Shown here: positions 5,567 to 6,553 of the stretch, piece after piece
How positions within the stretch are numbered: position 1 is the first letter of the stretch
Layout: every line of letters starts with the position of its first letter
Assembly: GCA_022013205.1 (NCBI GenBank)
Contig: JAKLQT010000180.1
Coordinates: 1 to 6,553 of the forward strand
DNA from: Candidatus Omnitrophota bacterium
GTDB lineage: Bacteria; Omnitrophota; Gorgyraeia; B26-G9
Direction: 5' to 3'
DNA length: 6,553 nucleotides
Made by a program: the position numbers and the translations under genes
The notes under the pieces: model-generated
The model's database searches: none
Seen by the model: only the letters and a program-made list of their open reading frames with translations
What the model was told of the DNA's origin: nothing

Positions 5567-6183
5567 TTGTAACCAGTGCTATAACAATACAGCTTCAATT
5601 TACTATTTTCAGACTGCGCCTTCTTTAATATTCCTCGAATCTTATTATTTTTGTTAAGCTTTAGATCGTGACAAAGGACTCTACTCAAACCCCTTTTGTT
5701 ATTTTTCGTTCTTTGCAGAATTAAATAAGTCGCATAATCTGTTCCCTTTTCTTTCAGGCTAAGAAGATGTTTTAATTTTCTGATATCATTTTCTACGCTT
5801 TCCTTGTATAATGAGCTACTCCAATCGGTAAAATATTTAATTTCACATACCCACAACATCTCCTCGTTCTCTCTGTCCCCAAGCTTGTATTTTTTATCAG
5901 TCCCTTTGTAAATAACAATATCCGGATAATTCGCTTTTTTAAAATAAGTCGTTGGTTTGCAGTAAATTCCATCAAAGCATTCTGCATCTACTATATTTTT
6001 ATATTTACATTTAATTGGTTTAAATCCTTTTTTATGAAGAGACCGTTTTATGTTCATGTAAAGTTCCGCATGAACATCGGTTTCGGATTCCCAAGCATAG
6101 GGGGTCTTGATCCACTTTTTTATAAATTTATTTATCTCTCCTTCAGCTATTTCAACTATTTGTTTTTCATGTTTCTTAATCAT
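5563..6183 (-). CDS. PD-(D/E)XK nuclease-like protein, 206 aa
   Basis: A soluble, basic protein with a plausible restriction-endonuclease-fold active site: an early acidic position in WESETDVHAELY, then YPDIVIYKG (Pro-Asp), then ~25 residues later WVCEIKYF (Glu-x-Lys), giving P-D...E-x-K. The C-terminal third is Lys/Asn-rich with no recognisable domain. I chose ATG 6183-6181: GGAG sits 8 bases upstream and the start falls 20 bases after the stop of the preceding 89-aa frame. The longer frame from 6231 adds 16 residues, has no Shine-Dalgarno and would overlap that gene. Its stop overlaps the DUF2779 start by 4 bases, so the two proteins are probably made together. Named family not recognised; a role as nuclease partner or restriction-like enzyme is inference. 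Numbered from 6183, PD is ~87-88 and ExK ~114-116. Confidence 0.75.
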   Translation of the reverse strand: MIKKHEKQIVEIAEGEINKFIKKWIKTPYAWESETDVHAELYMNIKRSLHKKGFKPIKCKYKNIVDAECFDGIYCKPTTYFKKANYPDIVIYKGTDKKYKLGDRENEEMLWVCEIKYFTDWSSSLYKESVENDIRKLKHLLSLKEKGTDYATYLILQRTKNNKRGLSRVLCHDLKLNKNNKIRGILKKAQSENSKLKLYCYSTGYK

Positions 6184-6203
6184 CTTATCATCTCCATGTC
6201 TTT

Positions 6204-6473
6204 TTACTTTCTTTTTAATGTTTGCCGCCATCGAGTTTTAATCTCATCAATACTAGGCAAGCTTGTGTATTTTTGCCAAGGTCTTGGAAGAGAATCTTTA
6301 TATACCTTGTTCTCTTTTTGCAAAAACGGATATAAATCCGGGATAGAATAGATGCCACCCGGGAACTTTTCACCTTTAACAGCAGTACCAACAAGAGGTA
6401 ATATCTGTCGAACCGCGGGCAAAAGATGTCGTGGATGGGCTGGCACATGAAACAGAATCCATTTATTTAACAC
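6204..6473 (-). CDS. hypothetical protein, 89 aa, first gene of the nuclease run
   Basis: Reads from GTG 6473-6471, the first usable start after TGA at 6482-6480, to TAA 6206-6204. The protein is hydrophobic near the N-terminus (NKWILFHVP), then has LLPAVRQILPLVGTAVKG, a PGGIYSIPDLYPF segment and a strongly basic C-terminus (IKTRWRQTLKRK). It is not a convincing transmembrane protein. I recognise no family. There is no clear Shine-Dalgarno before GTG 6473; an internal GTG at 6446 would give a shorter form. Its stop lies 20 bases before the nuclease start, with that gene's ribosome binding site in the gap, which fits a polycistron. It may be a small accessory or antitoxin-like partner, or the tail of a truncated gene. 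Confidence 0.5.
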   Translation of the reverse strand: MLNKWILFHVPAHPRHLLPAVRQILPLVGTAVKGEKFPGGIYSIPDLYPFLQKENKVYKDSLPRPWQKYTSLPSIDEIKTRWRQTLKRK

Positions 6474-6502
6474 CGATTTTCACAGAACGCTAAACCGACA
6501 CA

Positions 6503-6508
6503 ATCATA
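6503..6508 (-). promoter_or_regulatory. candidate -10 box for the nuclease operon
   Basis: Minus strand TATGAT (five of six consensus bases) lies 29 bases before GTG 6473 and predicts initiation near 6496. No good -35 box is seen at the right distance. The surrounding DNA is AT-rich, so this is a weak call, and transcription could equally start outside the window. Confidence 0.22.
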
Positions 6509-6553
6509 TTTTAAATTGTTAAATCCTGCTAAAAAATATTTCACAAAAATCAA

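Noticed and set aside
6184..6231. Longer N-terminus for the PD-(D/E)XK gene from ATG 6231
   Set aside because: No Shine-Dalgarno there, and it would overlap the upstream frame by 28 bases; ATG 6183 has GGAG at 8-base spacing.
6215..6448. Alternative minus frame of 77 codons overlapping the 89-aa frame
   Set aside because: The 89-aa frame has the more protein-like sequence and its stop is spaced correctly before the nuclease ribosome binding site; this frame ends too far upstream to fit as well and has a random look.

Overview
All credible genes in this window read on the minus strand. The Shine-Dalgarno sites (AAGGAG, AGGAGG), ATG/GTG starts, a perfect TTGACA promoter box and a rho-independent-type hairpin show a bacterial genome. 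I cannot name the taxon. The GC-rich palindrome near 520-540 and the TTCG-rich inverted repeat near 2004-2028 resemble dispersed intergenic repeats I associate with uncultured candidate-phylum bacteria, but that is an impression, not a classification.

Layout in transcription order, right to left. Positions 6473-4079 hold a compact run: an unrecognised 89-aa protein, a small PD-(D/E)XK nuclease-like protein, and a DUF2779 protein that combines a Cas4/AddB-like iron-sulphur nuclease module with a DEDD-type exonuclease module. The last two overlap by 4 bases (ATGA). Positions 4078-3488 are genomic debris: an in-frame-interrupted, Cys-rich reading frame with no start, the truncated 3' end of an IS3-family transposase with its terminal repeat, and a frameshifted gene tail directly beyond the IS end. 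Positions 3349-2099 encode a P-loop AAA/STAND-type ATPase with a C-terminal winged helix. Its AT-rich promoter region carries two identical 12-bp boxes 41 bp apart. Positions 1959-552 hold a TPR-repeat exported protein behind a strong promoter and a ~146-nt structured leader that ends in an intrinsic terminator just before the ribosome binding site, which is the layout of a riboswitch or attenuator. Positions 496-1 hold a 47-aa small protein followed, 13 bases later, by the start of a DUF1016 (YhcG-type) nuclease gene that runs out of the window.

Taken together the window looks like an accessory region: two predicted nucleases in one coupled operon, a DUF1016 protein, a signalling-type ATPase and IS debris. 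A defence or DNA-processing role for the nuclease operon is inferred from domain types and context only. The most checkable unexplained element is the structured leader of the TPR gene.
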